Assembly: GCF_001042475.2 (NCBI RefSeq)
Contig: NZ_LECW02000082.1
Span: 1-64,000 of the forward strand
Origin: Bacillus glycinifermentans
Lineage (GTDB): Bacteria > Bacillota > Bacilli > Bacillales > Bacillaceae
DNA: 64,000 nt
Direction: 5' to 3'
This document shows, one piece after another, positions 25,801 to 34,808 of the stretch; within the stretch, counting starts at the first letter, position 1; every line of letters starts with the position of its first letter. The position numbers were made by a program, and so were the translations under genes. Below the pieces are notes generated by a model. It made no database searches and was not told where the DNA came from. It saw only the letters and a list, made by a program, of their open reading frames with translations.

Positions 25801-26547
25801 TTGAGCTTGGAAAGAGAAACAATCATTCCGTTTATAAAAGATGTATACAAATACGGTGACCTTTTAAGTGTGGTCAAAGCTTATCCAGTATCTCCAAGGG
25901 ATGCAAACAAGATTCTTAAAGATATGAATGCCAAGCCTGGTCAAACTGAATATTCTGAGGAGGAAGTCATTAAAGCCTACAATAACCCTTACGATATAAG
26001 AGATTATGAAAGTATTGCGATAGTCACCCATAAGACGCCTGATGAAGTGAAAAGCATCATTCAGAATTATGTTGTACAGCACATTGTAAATGGAGGAACA
26101 TTTTTTGGGGTGCGGAGTATTTTAAAGATCTCGAAGGAAGAATATAAAAAGATTGAGCAAATGCTTTTAAATAAAGAAATCAATATACCTACATCCGAAA
26201 ATAATATGCCGCTCCAAAAATACGAACCCACTTCTGACACTTTAACTGTAGAAACCTCATTCGCCGATGTACAAAAGGATCAAGGTGATATCCGAAAGCG
26301 CTTGATTGATAAAGCAAGTAAAAAAAGCACTAAGGATGTATACGCATATGAAAATGTGTTTTCAGTAGTAGCGCATCTCCTTTTAACCTTACAAATAGAT
26401 CGAATGCTTGAAAAAAACAAATCTAAAGAAGAAATCATGAGTGTTCTGGATATTCCGGAATCTTATCTAATAAGATATTTACGTGAGGGATATGAATTTG
26501 ATATTGATTTAGCTGAAGTTGAAAGGCAATTAAACATAATGAAGTGA
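25801..26547 (+). CDS. helical protein with repeated HTH-like segments, unknown
   Basis: This 248-residue protein contains three similar-looking helical segments (VVKAYPVSPRDANKILKDM; IVTHKTPDEVKSIIQNYV; VLDIPESYLIRYLREGY), each like a helix-turn-helix. The start is TTG with GGAAGGTG. It may be a DNA-binding or assembly factor for this operon; I cannot name it. Confidence 0.6.
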   Translation: MSLERETIIPFIKDVYKYGDLLSVVKAYPVSPRDANKILKDMNAKPGQTEYSEEEVIKAYNNPYDIRDYESIAIVTHKTPDEVKSIIQNYVVQHIVNGGTFFGVRSILKISKEEYKKIEQMLLNKEINIPTSENNMPLQKYEPTSDTLTVETSFADVQKDQGDIRKRLIDKASKKSTKDVYAYENVFSVVAHLLLTLQIDRMLEKNKSKEEIMSVLDIPESYLIRYLREGYEFDIDLAEVERQLNIMK

Positions 26548-26560
26548 AGGTGGGAGAAAA

Positions 26561-27430
26561 ATGCAAAGTAGGAGAAGCGGAAAAAAGAAGGGAAGTAAAC
26601 TTGTTCCCATTTCAATAATTGGTTCAATTATTATTCTAATTCTGATTGTGACTGGCTTTGTCTTAGCATTTAATTATAATTCTACAGCAACTGACAAATC
26701 AGATGCACCAGTGGAAAAAAAGCATGTGTCAGAAACCCCTACAAAGACTGAAATTATTAGCGAATCAGCAAGTGCCTTCAAAAAACTAGATGACGAAAAA
26801 GAACAATTCTTATTAAAAGAATTGGTTAAGGCTGAAAAAGAAGAAGATCCAAGTTTTGCGAGCAAATTAGCAAGCGAAAATCCTCTCATGTATCTTGTTG
26901 TTGATGGAAAGACCATCGATAAGGAATTGCTTGAGTCTTTCAGAGCTTATAACATGGACTATCGATATGATAAAAATGCAACGCAAGAACAAAAAGAAAA
27001 ATCCGCTGAACAATTGGCCGAACAAGGATATAAGACCAATGAAGAAATCGATGCCTTTGAGGAACAAGCAACAAAAGAGTTTGATTTAGAGATGAGCTTG
27101 CTTACAATCTCTTCAATTGACGAGATAGAGAGTGTATTCAACGGAATCCCTTTGATGTATCAGAAGCAGGCATCTAATCTTCCGGATGACAAAGCGTATC
27201 CTATTGCTCGACTGTATGCTATTGCAAGGGATCCAGAACATGCCGCTATTCTTTCTGATGAATTTTATGAAGCTGTACAGAAAAGGATAAGCGAAGGTCG
27301 TGATTATAGTGAATATACAAATTATAAGTTGATGAAGGGCTTGTATGACTACGGGGTTTTAAAAACGCAAGAAAACAAACTCTATTACGAAATGGATAAG
27401 CTTTTTTCCGCAGATAAGGACAATGAATAA
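26561..27430 (+). CDS. single-pass membrane protein with helical ectodomain
   Basis: This 289-residue protein has a basic N-terminus (QSRRSGKKKGSK), one membrane helix (residues 15-37) and a long acidic, helical outer domain. No family is recognised. It is a bitopic scaffold candidate next to the secretion-type ATPase, 38 bp upstream of it. Confidence 0.7.
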   Translation: MQSRRSGKKKGSKLVPISIIGSIIILILIVTGFVLAFNYNSTATDKSDAPVEKKHVSETPTKTEIISESASAFKKLDDEKEQFLLKELVKAEKEEDPSFASKLASENPLMYLVVDGKTIDKELLESFRAYNMDYRYDKNATQEQKEKSAEQLAEQGYKTNEEIDAFEEQATKEFDLEMSLLTISSIDEIESVFNGIPLMYQKQASNLPDDKAYPIARLYAIARDPEHAAILSDEFYEAVQKRISEGRDYSEYTNYKLMKGLYDYGVLKTQENKLYYEMDKLFSADKDNE

Positions 27431-27468
27431 TAACGGTGTTCATATTTTGTAGTTAAGGGGAGGATAGA

Positions 27469-28959
27469 ATGAATTATAGTAATTTTAATAAGAATGATAT
27501 AGAAATTTTGGAAGAAACAATGGAAAATGAAGGACAATTATACAGAAAAGTCAAAATTGGTTATGGAATAGATGAGGTGTTTGAGAGACACTTTACACAA
27601 CTGTTGTCACGTTGTATTAGACTAGGTGTTTCAGACATCCACTTACAGCCCTTCAACTTTATTCGATTACGTAATAAAGGAAGTCTATTGCAATTCCCGA
27701 GACTTACTGATGGCGAAGACATCGATGGAAATTACATGATAAATGTGTTGAAAACTTTTGGCCTTGCTAAAGAGTATGCTATCACTTATATAGATGATCG
27801 TTATCTTGATGAAAAAAAATCCAAAGAATTAATGAAAAGCTTCAATACGAAAGAAGAATGGAAAGAATATAGAGATACCTTTGGGTTTATGTATAAAAAC
27901 GATGATGGCGAGATTGAGGTTGAAGACTATATTCAAGAATATGATGAACAATTAAAAGAAAAACAGAGCATAACAAAGATGCTCACAACAAAGGTTACTA
28001 TCCCTGTCAAAGATAACAGTGGAATAATGCATCAAGTTAAAAAAAATTACCGATTAAGAATAAATGTAGGTAGATCAAGCGGTAATTTTTATGCCACAAT
28101 CCGGATCCTTAGCATTGATATCCCGACTTTTGAAGAATTGAATTTACCCAAAGAATATTTCGAAAGTATTGCCTCTTTAAAAAACGGGCTTATAATTGTT
28201 TCCGGGCTTATGGGAATGGGGAAAACAACAACCGTAGCCAGCGCACTAGCTAAAATTGCTCAGGATGATAGCTCTGCTATTGGGACGATTGAACAGCCGA
28301 TTGAATATGTAATGCCTCAAAACACAAGATCTTTGATCATCCAACGAGAGGTTGGAGTAGATGTTCGAAGCTTCTCAGAAGCGATAGATCATTATTTAAG
28401 AGACGATCTGAATGTAATATCTGTCGGAGAATTAAAGAGTGATGCAGACACAGCGTTAGCAACATTACAGATTGCAGAAACAGGCATTCTTACCTTCACT
28501 ACTATTCATGGTCAAAGTATCCCGGCCACTGTATCCCGCCTCCTAAACATATTTGACAGCTCGGATGTTATAAAAGCTCAAAGTATGCTCTTGAACTCGT
28601 TAGCTTGCATCATCAACCAAAAACTTATCAAGGTTATAGGCGGGAAAGATGAAGTTGTACCGCTTGTTGAAATACTTTATCTAAATGAAGATGATAGAGC
28701 AAGCTTAATGGACAAAGCCTTAAACGACACAAATTTGTTTAGTGTTCATAAATTCCTTGACTTTATGAAGGAAATTCAGAATCAAAACAGTGGAAAAAAA
28801 ATAATTGCTAACAAATCATCATTTTGGTTCACGAAGTTAAACTGTGCCCAGTACCTTTGTGAAAAGAAAAAGATCCCAATCGCAACATTTGAACCACATT
28901 TGACTAAATATGAGTATGAAGTTTTAAAAGAAAAAGTACAAGAATCAGCAATTCTATAA
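27469..28959 (+). CDS. PilB/PulE/GspE-type secretion ATPase
   Basis: This 496-residue ATPase has an N-terminal domain with the family hallmark LGVSDIHLQPFNFIRLRNKG, Walker A GLMGMGKTTT (about residues 248-257), an Asp-box region IGTIEQPIEYVM, Walker B-like DDLNVISVGELK and the His box GILTFTTIHG. All catalytic motifs are present, in contrast to the CpaF-like protein at 5950-7230. Family members power type II secretion, type IV pili or DNA transfer. Here it ends an operon headed by an actin-like gene and has no pilin or prepilin peptidase neighbour. Confidence 0.88.
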   Translation: MNYSNFNKNDIEILEETMENEGQLYRKVKIGYGIDEVFERHFTQLLSRCIRLGVSDIHLQPFNFIRLRNKGSLLQFPRLTDGEDIDGNYMINVLKTFGLAKEYAITYIDDRYLDEKKSKELMKSFNTKEEWKEYRDTFGFMYKNDDGEIEVEDYIQEYDEQLKEKQSITKMLTTKVTIPVKDNSGIMHQVKKNYRLRINVGRSSGNFYATIRILSIDIPTFEELNLPKEYFESIASLKNGLIIVSGLMGMGKTTTVASALAKIAQDDSSAIGTIEQPIEYVMPQNTRSLIIQREVGVDVRSFSEAIDHYLRDDLNVISVGELKSDADTALATLQIAETGILTFTTIHGQSIPATVSRLLNIFDSSDVIKAQSMLLNSLACIINQKLIKVIGGKDEVVPLVEILYLNEDDRASLMDKALNDTNLFSVHKFLDFMKEIQNQNSGKKIIANKSSFWFTKLNCAQYLCEKKKIPIATFEPHLTKYEYEVLKEKVQESAIL

Positions 28960-28968
28960 AGATAGAGT

Positions 28969-29004
28969 AAGCCCCAAAGGTCGTAACGGCCTTGGGGCTT
29001 GTTT
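28969..29004 (+). terminator. terminator of actin-like/ATPase operon
   Basis: Stem AAGCCCCAA/TTGGGGCTT followed by TGTTTATT. Confidence 0.85.
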
Positions 29005-29089
29005 ATTGTAATCTCGGAATACAATCGAATAACATAACAATAAAAAATAAATAAATTGACCTTTAAGATCAGCATTTTTAAAAAACAAT

Positions 29090-29118
29090 TTGACAAAAAG
29101 TATATTACAAAATATAAT
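29090..29118 (+). promoter_or_regulatory. recurring-type promoter for ydjM
   Basis: TTGACA, AAAAGTATAT in a 17-bp spacer, TATAAT. Confidence 0.88.
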
Positions 29119-29151
29119 TAAACTATAAATAAATGAAGGTCGGTGTTTTAC

Positions 29152-29934
29152 ATGATGTATCCAACACACAAAAAATTAGGTTATGCATTCGGTTTAGCTG
29201 GCATACCTGTAGTAAGTGCAATTTCAACATCTGAATTTGTACAAAATAACAATTTGTTACCAGCGTTCGGTATTGACACATTACAGTTTTCTAATCCCTT
29301 TTCGTTTATCTATTATGCTCTGATCGTATGTACTGCATTATGGGCTTCTTTATATGGATCTGGTTTTCCTGATATTGATTCTCCGGGTAGTATTCCTGCC
29401 AATGCTAATATCTTCAACAAAGGGTTATCGTTCATTTACCGTATTACTGGTGTTAATCATAGAGGTAAATTTTCACATGGCATAGATTCATTGACAATCG
29501 TATTTTTTATTACATACTCTTTTGTTACTTTCCTTATCCCGAGTGCAATATCGGGCTTACTTACAGAAGAAAGTCTTTCAAACAACATGTATCTGTTTAT
29601 GCTTAACTTTGGAAAAGGGGGGGCATTCATCAGTTTAGCTCAAGTATTTGTGATTTTTGCATGGATTGGAGCTATGAGTCACATGTTTGGTGATATGTCT
29701 ACAAGAGAAGGTGTATATTTTTCTGGTGTGGCGTCCTTAATCACGAATAAAAGAACAAAGGTTAAAATCGTTCCCACTTTCATCATCAAACCATTCAGCA
29801 ATGTTGTTGATACATCTCAATGGTTCTCTACTGATAGTCATTGGGAAATCAGTTTTAGACAAGCAGTTAATATCGTTATCTATATTTTGATCGGTGTAAA
29901 TGTACTGTATTTCTTAGGTGTTTCGATATTCTAA
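29152..29934 (+). CDS. ydjM: YdjM family membrane-bound putative metal-dependent hydrolase
   Basis: This protein of about 260 residues has four to five membrane helices and the YdjM pattern: THKKLGYAFG at the N-terminus, FPDIDSPGS, NHRGKFSHG and a final SHMFGDMSTREG. The His and Asp residues fit a metal site in the membrane. In other bacteria the family is linked to DNA damage or envelope stress. It is a single-gene unit. Confidence 0.85.
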   Translation: MMYPTHKKLGYAFGLAGIPVVSAISTSEFVQNNNLLPAFGIDTLQFSNPFSFIYYALIVCTALWASLYGSGFPDIDSPGSIPANANIFNKGLSFIYRITGVNHRGKFSHGIDSLTIVFFITYSFVTFLIPSAISGLLTEESLSNNMYLFMLNFGKGGAFISLAQVFVIFAWIGAMSHMFGDMSTREGVYFSGVASLITNKRTKVKIVPTFIIKPFSNVVDTSQWFSTDSHWEISFRQAVNIVIYILIGVNVLYFLGVSIF

Positions 29935-29961
29935 GGCTACTCGCTTCGAGTGGCCTTTTTT
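29933..29961 (+). terminator. terminator of ydjM
   Basis: Stem AAGGCTACTCG/CGAGTGGCCTT then T-run. Confidence 0.9.
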
Positions 29962-30135
29962 CAATTTTTTTATTTTGATAATTTTCGATTTTGGCAAAAA
30001 ATCATTTTAACATATATGGGTTTATATTATAATAAGTACTGATAGATCAACTATTTGATTTACCAAAGAACCTTCAAGGGAGAAGGTTTTATTAGATGGT
30101 TTCCATCAAAAAATTTAATATGAGGAGGTCGGTTC

Positions 30136-30483
30136 ATGGCTTTAAGAGATGCTTGGAAAGAGTTTTGGAATGAAGGTGTAAAGGAGCGCAAAAGAGAACG
30201 AAAAGAAAACAGAAGAGAAAGAAAAATCCGCTTAGAATTGATGGAGAAAAAGTCTATTGAGAAAGGGGCTTTAGAAGACATCGAAAGTGGTTTAACCAAT
30301 AAATTCCGTGAGGTTCTAAAATCGGGAGGAAGAGCCATTAAGGTGGAACCGGTAAACCAACAAGTAGATGAATACATTAGAATCATTGAAAAAAATAATC
30401 CCCAATTCAATTTTATGAAAATGGAAGACGGCTGTTACATTGTTAGTTTACAAGAAATCAATATCAACTACGAGGAAGCTTAG
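30136..30483 (+). CDS. unknown small protein, basic helix plus globular end
   Basis: This 115-residue protein has a strongly basic helical N-terminal half (KRERKENRRERKIRLELMEK) and a small C-terminal domain. The ATG follows GAGGAGG. It is the first gene of an operon with the lysozyme-like membrane protein. Confidence 0.7.
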   Translation: MALRDAWKEFWNEGVKERKRERKENRRERKIRLELMEKKSIEKGALEDIESGLTNKFREVLKSGGRAIKVEPVNQQVDEYIRIIEKNNPQFNFMKMEDGCYIVSLQEININYEEA

Positions 30484-30497
30484 AGAAGGGGAGAACT

Positions 30498-31787
30498 ATG
30501 ATCTATCAGAGAAAAATAATGCAACCTCTTATAATGGCCGTTTTTGTTCTCTTCTCTTTTTTTATTACGTCATTGTCTCCTGTTGTTAAAGCGGCAGAAG
30601 AAGAGACTCTTCACATTAAGGTTAAAGGCAAAGATACAGAGTTCAAGTATAAAACCCAAGCAAAACGGCCACGAGGAGAACAGTATACCTGCCGTTTAAC
30701 AAGAACAAAGGAATACGATTTTACTGGTGGATATATTACACCTTTCGGAAAAGCAAAGGTTCCTAAAAACCTTTCAAAGAAACAAAAAAAGGCTCTTGAA
30801 GTGTTCGATGAAGAAATTGAGAAATATGCAAAAAGCATCAATTCACCAGACTTTTTGAAGTTTAAAGAGCTTATTAAAGCGAAAACATTCCAAGAGAGTA
30901 ATTTCGCACCTCCTCCTTCAGCCAAAACAGACAATACAGGTCTAGGAGACGTCATGCAGTCTTCTGAGAGTGTTGGGGCAGGTGTTAATGGTATAGGCGG
31001 TAGAGAATCCTTTCAAAATGGATTTAAAGCGTTTTTAAGCTCTTTATCAGTAAAAACAGATGCGGAGCTCGCTGTAGTGTTGCAAGGCTATAATTTCGGT
31101 AGTGGCTACATTAACGATAAATGGGCTAAGGGTGGCAAATATAGCTTAGAAGGTGTAAAAGCATTTGTCGCTCATCAGGGAGGAAACTACGGCGATGACT
31201 GTTATGTGCCTCATGTTCTTCACAAATACGATGAAGACAATATAGACACTTCAAAAGCATCTTTCAGCAACAATGACAAAAGTTCTGATAGTGATAAAGA
31301 TAAACAAAAAGCAAAAGAAAAATTTCTCAAAGAACCAGATGACTCTCAAATGAATAGAAGAGACCTTGTGATAGGCGCTGAAAATGCAGATTCACTAACA
31401 GATCGAGCATGGCGATTCGAACTATTCGACATGTTACATCTGAACGACACTAGCGGAGGAGCTTTCATACAAAAAGCTTGTGGTTTCATGTTCCTCTTTA
31501 TCATCCTATACATCTTCTTGATGTGGGCTTGTCTATTCTTTGATTTCGCAGCATTACGCTATGGAAATGCGCCTGTAAAGTACTCTGCGGTATCGATAGT
31601 TACATTTACATTCAATAACAAATCAATGGTGTATAAAGAAGGCGGCATAAAAGCAGTTGCTAAAAAACTCATTTTCCGTACCTTCATAGCATTGATAGTG
31701 GCAATGGTGGCACTAGCCGGAGCACTTCCTATGTTATTTGAAATGTTCGCTAGGTTAATCTCTGATTTACTCGATATGATCTTTTAA
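30498..31787 (+). CDS. lysozyme-like muramidase fused to a membrane domain
   Basis: This 429-residue protein starts with a signal or anchor segment (residues 7-31). A CwlT-type lysozyme domain covers about residues 95-245, with Glu in AKTFQESNFAPPP as the probable catalytic residue, followed by GVNGIGGRESFQNG and LQGYNFGSGYINDKW. After a charged linker, two to three membrane helices lie in the last 120 residues (FMFLFIILYIFLMWACLFF; LIFRTFIALIVAMVALAG). CwlT of ICEBs1 opens the wall for conjugation. Fusion to a multi-helix domain suggests a fixed part of an envelope complex. Confidence 0.8.
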   Translation: MIYQRKIMQPLIMAVFVLFSFFITSLSPVVKAAEEETLHIKVKGKDTEFKYKTQAKRPRGEQYTCRLTRTKEYDFTGGYITPFGKAKVPKNLSKKQKKALEVFDEEIEKYAKSINSPDFLKFKELIKAKTFQESNFAPPPSAKTDNTGLGDVMQSSESVGAGVNGIGGRESFQNGFKAFLSSLSVKTDAELAVVLQGYNFGSGYINDKWAKGGKYSLEGVKAFVAHQGGNYGDDCYVPHVLHKYDEDNIDTSKASFSNNDKSSDSDKDKQKAKEKFLKEPDDSQMNRRDLVIGAENADSLTDRAWRFELFDMLHLNDTSGGAFIQKACGFMFLFIILYIFLMWACLFFDFAALRYGNAPVKYSAVSIVTFTFNNKSMVYKEGGIKAVAKKLIFRTFIALIVAMVALAGALPMLFEMFARLISDLLDMIF

Positions 31788-31801
31788 GGAGAGAGGTATT
31801 G

Positions 31802-31846
31802 ATGATGAGAAGAGAATTTAAAAATGGAAAGGGGTTAAAAGAATGA
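31802..31846 (+). CDS. 14-residue coupling peptide
   Basis: MMRREFKNGKGLKE has a strong ribosome site (AAGGAGAGAGG). Its stop overlaps the next start as ATGA, so it may set translation of the 31843 gene. Confidence 0.35.
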   Translation: MMRREFKNGKGLKE

Positions 31847-32136
31847 CTGGTGTTTATCTTGTAAATAGACCTCAATTAGAGGTTGAATTCAATCAAAATG
31901 GTATCACGTCAACTGTTGAGAATTTCATCGAAAATATGAAGGAACAGGTAAGGAATTTTGTTCTGAGCGCAGGTGAAGAATTTTCTGTCGATTCGAAAAT
32001 GATTATTGATAATGTTGTTTATACAGTATTAGCAAGATTTAATGTATTGAAAAGTAAGGACAATGAAGAAGATAGAGAAAGCCATAAAATGAAGTTAATT
32101 GAGTTTACTTCGGTTGATTTGATAAAAGGACGTTAG
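31843..32136 (+). CDS. unknown small soluble protein
   Basis: This 97-residue acidic protein has no recognised family. The start overlaps the stop of a tiny upstream frame and GGGG lies 8 bp before it. It probably belongs to the 30136-33160 cluster. The 250 bp after it hold no gene that I can see. Confidence 0.65.
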   Translation: MTGVYLVNRPQLEVEFNQNGITSTVENFIENMKEQVRNFVLSAGEEFSVDSKMIIDNVVYTVLARFNVLKSKDNEEDRESHKMKLIEFTSVDLIKGR

Positions 32137-32386
32137 AGCTGAAATGCCATGTCAATATCGATATCCCTGCCGAAAACTTTAAAAGAGTCATAGAACAGTA
32201 TTCAGATTATATCTGCGCTTTAAAATAGCAATCTCAACAAAAAATACAACTTTGAAGGTTGTTGTTTCTGATTATGTTTACATTCGTTTTTCAATATTGT
32301 AAAATTAAAAAAGATAAAAAGCGAAAAATTATTTTATAATAATTCGCGAATTTTTATCGAAACTAAAATGGAAGAGAGGTTAAGAG

Positions 32387-33160
32387 ATGAATCCGGCTAT
32401 CGACCAGATTACAACTTATTTTAATCGGCCCGAGTTTCAACCGATGTTGACTTATGACAACTATTTGTTGAATCTATTTACAATGTTGATGATGAAGGCG
32501 GTCTTCTTCATTATCATTATTGGTCTAGGGTTTTGCTTATTTGTAGTTGCCCTGCGGCTTTCGGTTTTCATAGGGCTCCCTATCAAAGCGGAAAAAGGCT
32601 GGTTACAGACAGTATTAAATCCAAATGGTGGTACATCGTTTGGTGTTGACATGGGAATCGGAAACTTCTTTAAGCAATCCTTCGGACACTTTTTTGTAGG
32701 CTTTGTCCTAGCAATGATTCTGGTTTCGAACTTACACGTTCAAATTGCCACTAACCTTGCTAAAGGAGCTATTGCTGTTATCGATATTGGTCAAAGTAGA
32801 TTAGACATCGCTAAAGAAATCTACCAATATGATTCTGATGCCTATAGCAAACAACTTGAATACCAAACGAAAGACCAGAAAACAAAAGAAGCTCAGAACC
32901 AAATTGCTCGAATGGAATCAGCGGTTCAAGCTTTGTCCGGCAACCCTAAGATGGAAGAAGAGCAGAAACGGATGTATGAACAACAATACGCCGCCGCTTT
33001 CAAAAAAGCTCAACAAGTTATGTCCGGCTTGAACGGTCAACTTTCACAGGAAGCTCAAGACAATCTGAACAACGAATTTAAAAGAGTTCAAGATGAGGCT
33101 GGCGGAATCAATAGTAAATTGAACAACCTTGCTGGAGCAAAAGCTGATAGCACTAAATAA
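32387..33160 (+). CDS. membrane protein with coiled-coil tail
   Basis: This 257-residue protein has two or three membrane helices (residues 29-53 and 95-117) separated by a conserved-looking loop (LPIKAEKGWLQTVLNPNGG). A long coiled-coil region rich in Gln/Lys/Ala follows from about residue 150. It may be a channel or scaffold component of a transfer or secretion complex, but no family is recognised. Confidence 0.7.
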   Translation: MNPAIDQITTYFNRPEFQPMLTYDNYLLNLFTMLMMKAVFFIIIIGLGFCLFVVALRLSVFIGLPIKAEKGWLQTVLNPNGGTSFGVDMGIGNFFKQSFGHFFVGFVLAMILVSNLHVQIATNLAKGAIAVIDIGQSRLDIAKEIYQYDSDAYSKQLEYQTKDQKTKEAQNQIARMESAVQALSGNPKMEEEQKRMYEQQYAAAFKKAQQVMSGLNGQLSQEAQDNLNNEFKRVQDEAGGINSKLNNLAGAKADSTK

Positions 33161-33164
33161 GAAC

Positions 33165-33197
33165 AAAACCCCTCACCAAGTAGGTGAGGGGTTTTTA
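33165..33197 (+). terminator. terminator of 32387 gene
   Basis: Perfect stem AAAACCCCTCACC/GGTGAGGGGTTTT then T-run. Confidence 0.93.
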
Positions 33198-33484
33198 TGC
33201 TAAATTAACAGTACAAATCTAAAGTTGATCAAGTTATTTGACGTAATATATATAAGTTTGAATTATAAAATAAAAACAATGAACATTTTTATATCAAATT
33301 TAAGAATACATATTTATAACGAATAAGGGATCGAAAAAGGTAACATTCGGTGAAGCCGCATTTAACCTTAATAGCTACTCTAATTAAAGTTGGTTTTGGG
33401 TGAAAATCATAATAATTATACAACAACAAAAAAATGAATAAACCTTTGTAGTCCAACAAAAGCAACAAATCATAAAAAATAAAA

Positions 33485-33513
33485 TTGACTAAAAGTATAT
33501 ATTAATTTATAAT
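33485..33513 (+). promoter_or_regulatory. recurring-type promoter for sigma factor
   Basis: TTGACT, AAAAGTATAT in a 17-bp spacer, TATAAT. Confidence 0.88.
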
Positions 33514-33546
33514 AAAAGAACACAAAAGATTATCGGAGGTAAAGTT

Positions 33547-34272
33547 ATGAGTTTAGCGCAAATAGATTTAAAGGAAGAGATGATTGCTGATGAAGTAGTT
33601 GGTCGCAAATATATCGACGGTCAATTTCTAACCAAAGACCAAACCATTATACAATTTACCCCCTTAGTGAAACGAATAGCAAAATACTTTTGGGGTCAAG
33701 GAAAGCGAACCGGATTAGATTTCGATGATTTGGTTCAAAGTGGATTTGAAGGCTTGGTCACTGCATTTGACCACTACAATGAGGAACAAGGAAATAAGTT
33801 TATTACATTTGCTCACAAAATCATTTTTAGCCGTATATTTAATTCTATAACACGATTTTCTGGTGCTTTGTCTTTCTCACAAGAAGTGAAAACAATTGGA
33901 TTCAAAATAAAAAGAATGGATCTTACTGAAAAGGATCCTACTTATATTTCAAAGCGATTGAATGTAAGTGAGTTTAAGGCAGAAATGGCATTAGCCTTTA
34001 TTAGACATGAAAAAGCAATCCGCTTAGATCCTTTTCTTTATGGTGATGCTGAAAAGCATTGGGGAGTAATAGTCGGGACAACTGACGATACCTCTATTGT
34101 TGAAGTGAATGTGTTCTTATCTACTCTAAAGTCCGATGACAGAAAAGCGATCAAATTGCTAATGGATGGTTACAGTTACAGAGAGCTAGGGAGAATAATT
34201 GGGAAAAGCGGCGGTTATGCTAACTTAGTTAAAAAAAGAGTATTAAAAAAATACAAAGAGTTCGCACATTAA
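33547..34272 (+). CDS. sigma-70 family RNA polymerase sigma factor
   Basis: This 241-residue protein has region 2 (LDFDDLVQSGFEGLVTAFDH, then FITFAHKIIFSRIFNSITRF) and a C-terminal region 4 helix-turn-helix (LLMDGYSYRELGRIIGKSGG). There is no region 1 and region 3 is short. It resembles small sporulation-type or phage-type sigma factors. Because its gene has the recurring promoter, it belongs to that regulon and may drive a second tier of plasmid genes. Its own target promoters are unknown. Confidence 0.85.
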   Translation: MSLAQIDLKEEMIADEVVGRKYIDGQFLTKDQTIIQFTPLVKRIAKYFWGQGKRTGLDFDDLVQSGFEGLVTAFDHYNEEQGNKFITFAHKIIFSRIFNSITRFSGALSFSQEVKTIGFKIKRMDLTEKDPTYISKRLNVSEFKAEMALAFIRHEKAIRLDPFLYGDAEKHWGVIVGTTDDTSIVEVNVFLSTLKSDDRKAIKLLMDGYSYRELGRIIGKSGGYANLVKKRVLKKYKEFAH

Positions 34273-34307
34273 CTTATTGGTGAAAAATCCATCAAAGGGG
34301 ATATAGA

Positions 34308-34628
34308 ATGAACAGTAGTCAAAGATTGATTGAATGGCGTTGTGCACAATTTGACACTCCCACCCATAAAATGGGCAAGCTGGCTAAGCGTTCTCAGTCC
34401 ATTTCTGTTTTGAACAGCCTCCCCTCCCACGACAGACCATATAGGTTCGTGGGCTACGCCCTGCATGGGCTTTCTCGTTCGGAAAATCTGTAATGAACCG
34501 TTTATTTGCGGCCAAATCCAACCTCTAAGTTTCGTTGGACATATATATTCTGTCCTTATTGCGGCGGAGAGAAAATACATTTGAATGATGAAGAAAGTCA
34601 AAGGTCTACAGAAAAAGAAAATGATTAA
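34308..34628 (+). pseudogene. small zinc-ribbon gene interrupted by an IS605-type remnant
   Basis: The frame opens as MNSSQRLIEWRCAQ and then runs into the element at 34351-34491. Beyond the element another frame reads RWTYIFCPYCGGEKIHL and ends normally at 34628. Joined, these look like one small CxxC zinc-ribbon protein. A long minus-strand frame through here is a by-product of the element. Confidence 0.65.
34351..34491 (-). mobile_element. 141-bp IS605-type non-autonomous element
   Basis: The ends match those of the longer remnant at 49054-49512 in reverse orientation: TTGACACTCCCACCCAT at one end and TTTCTCGTTCGGAAAATCTG at the other. It lacks any transposase gene. It interrupts a zinc-ribbon gene. 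Confidence 0.75.
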
Positions 34629-34663
34629 AGAAATAAGAATCCTTAGCTTAAAGCTCACCTTTG

Positions 34664-34702
34664 AAAACCTCCTTTCAAACACTACGACAAAGGAGTTTTT
34701 TA
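34664..34702 (+). terminator. terminator of disrupted gene
   Basis: Stem AAAACCTCCTTT/AAAGGAGTTTT then T-run. Confidence 0.85.
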
Positions 34703-34713
34703 TTACAATTGCA

Positions 34714-34742
34714 TTTACTAAAAGTATATATTGAAAAATAAC
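34714..34742 (+). promoter_or_regulatory. degenerate recurring-type promoter
   Basis: TTTACT followed by AAAAGTATAT, but the -10 position reads AATAAC. It is probably a weak or decayed copy. Confidence 0.45.
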
Positions 34743-34808
34743 AAAATGTAAATTTAATGTGTATTCCATACGGAAAGGAAAATCAATAATCTTGAGGTGA
34801 TATTCTTG

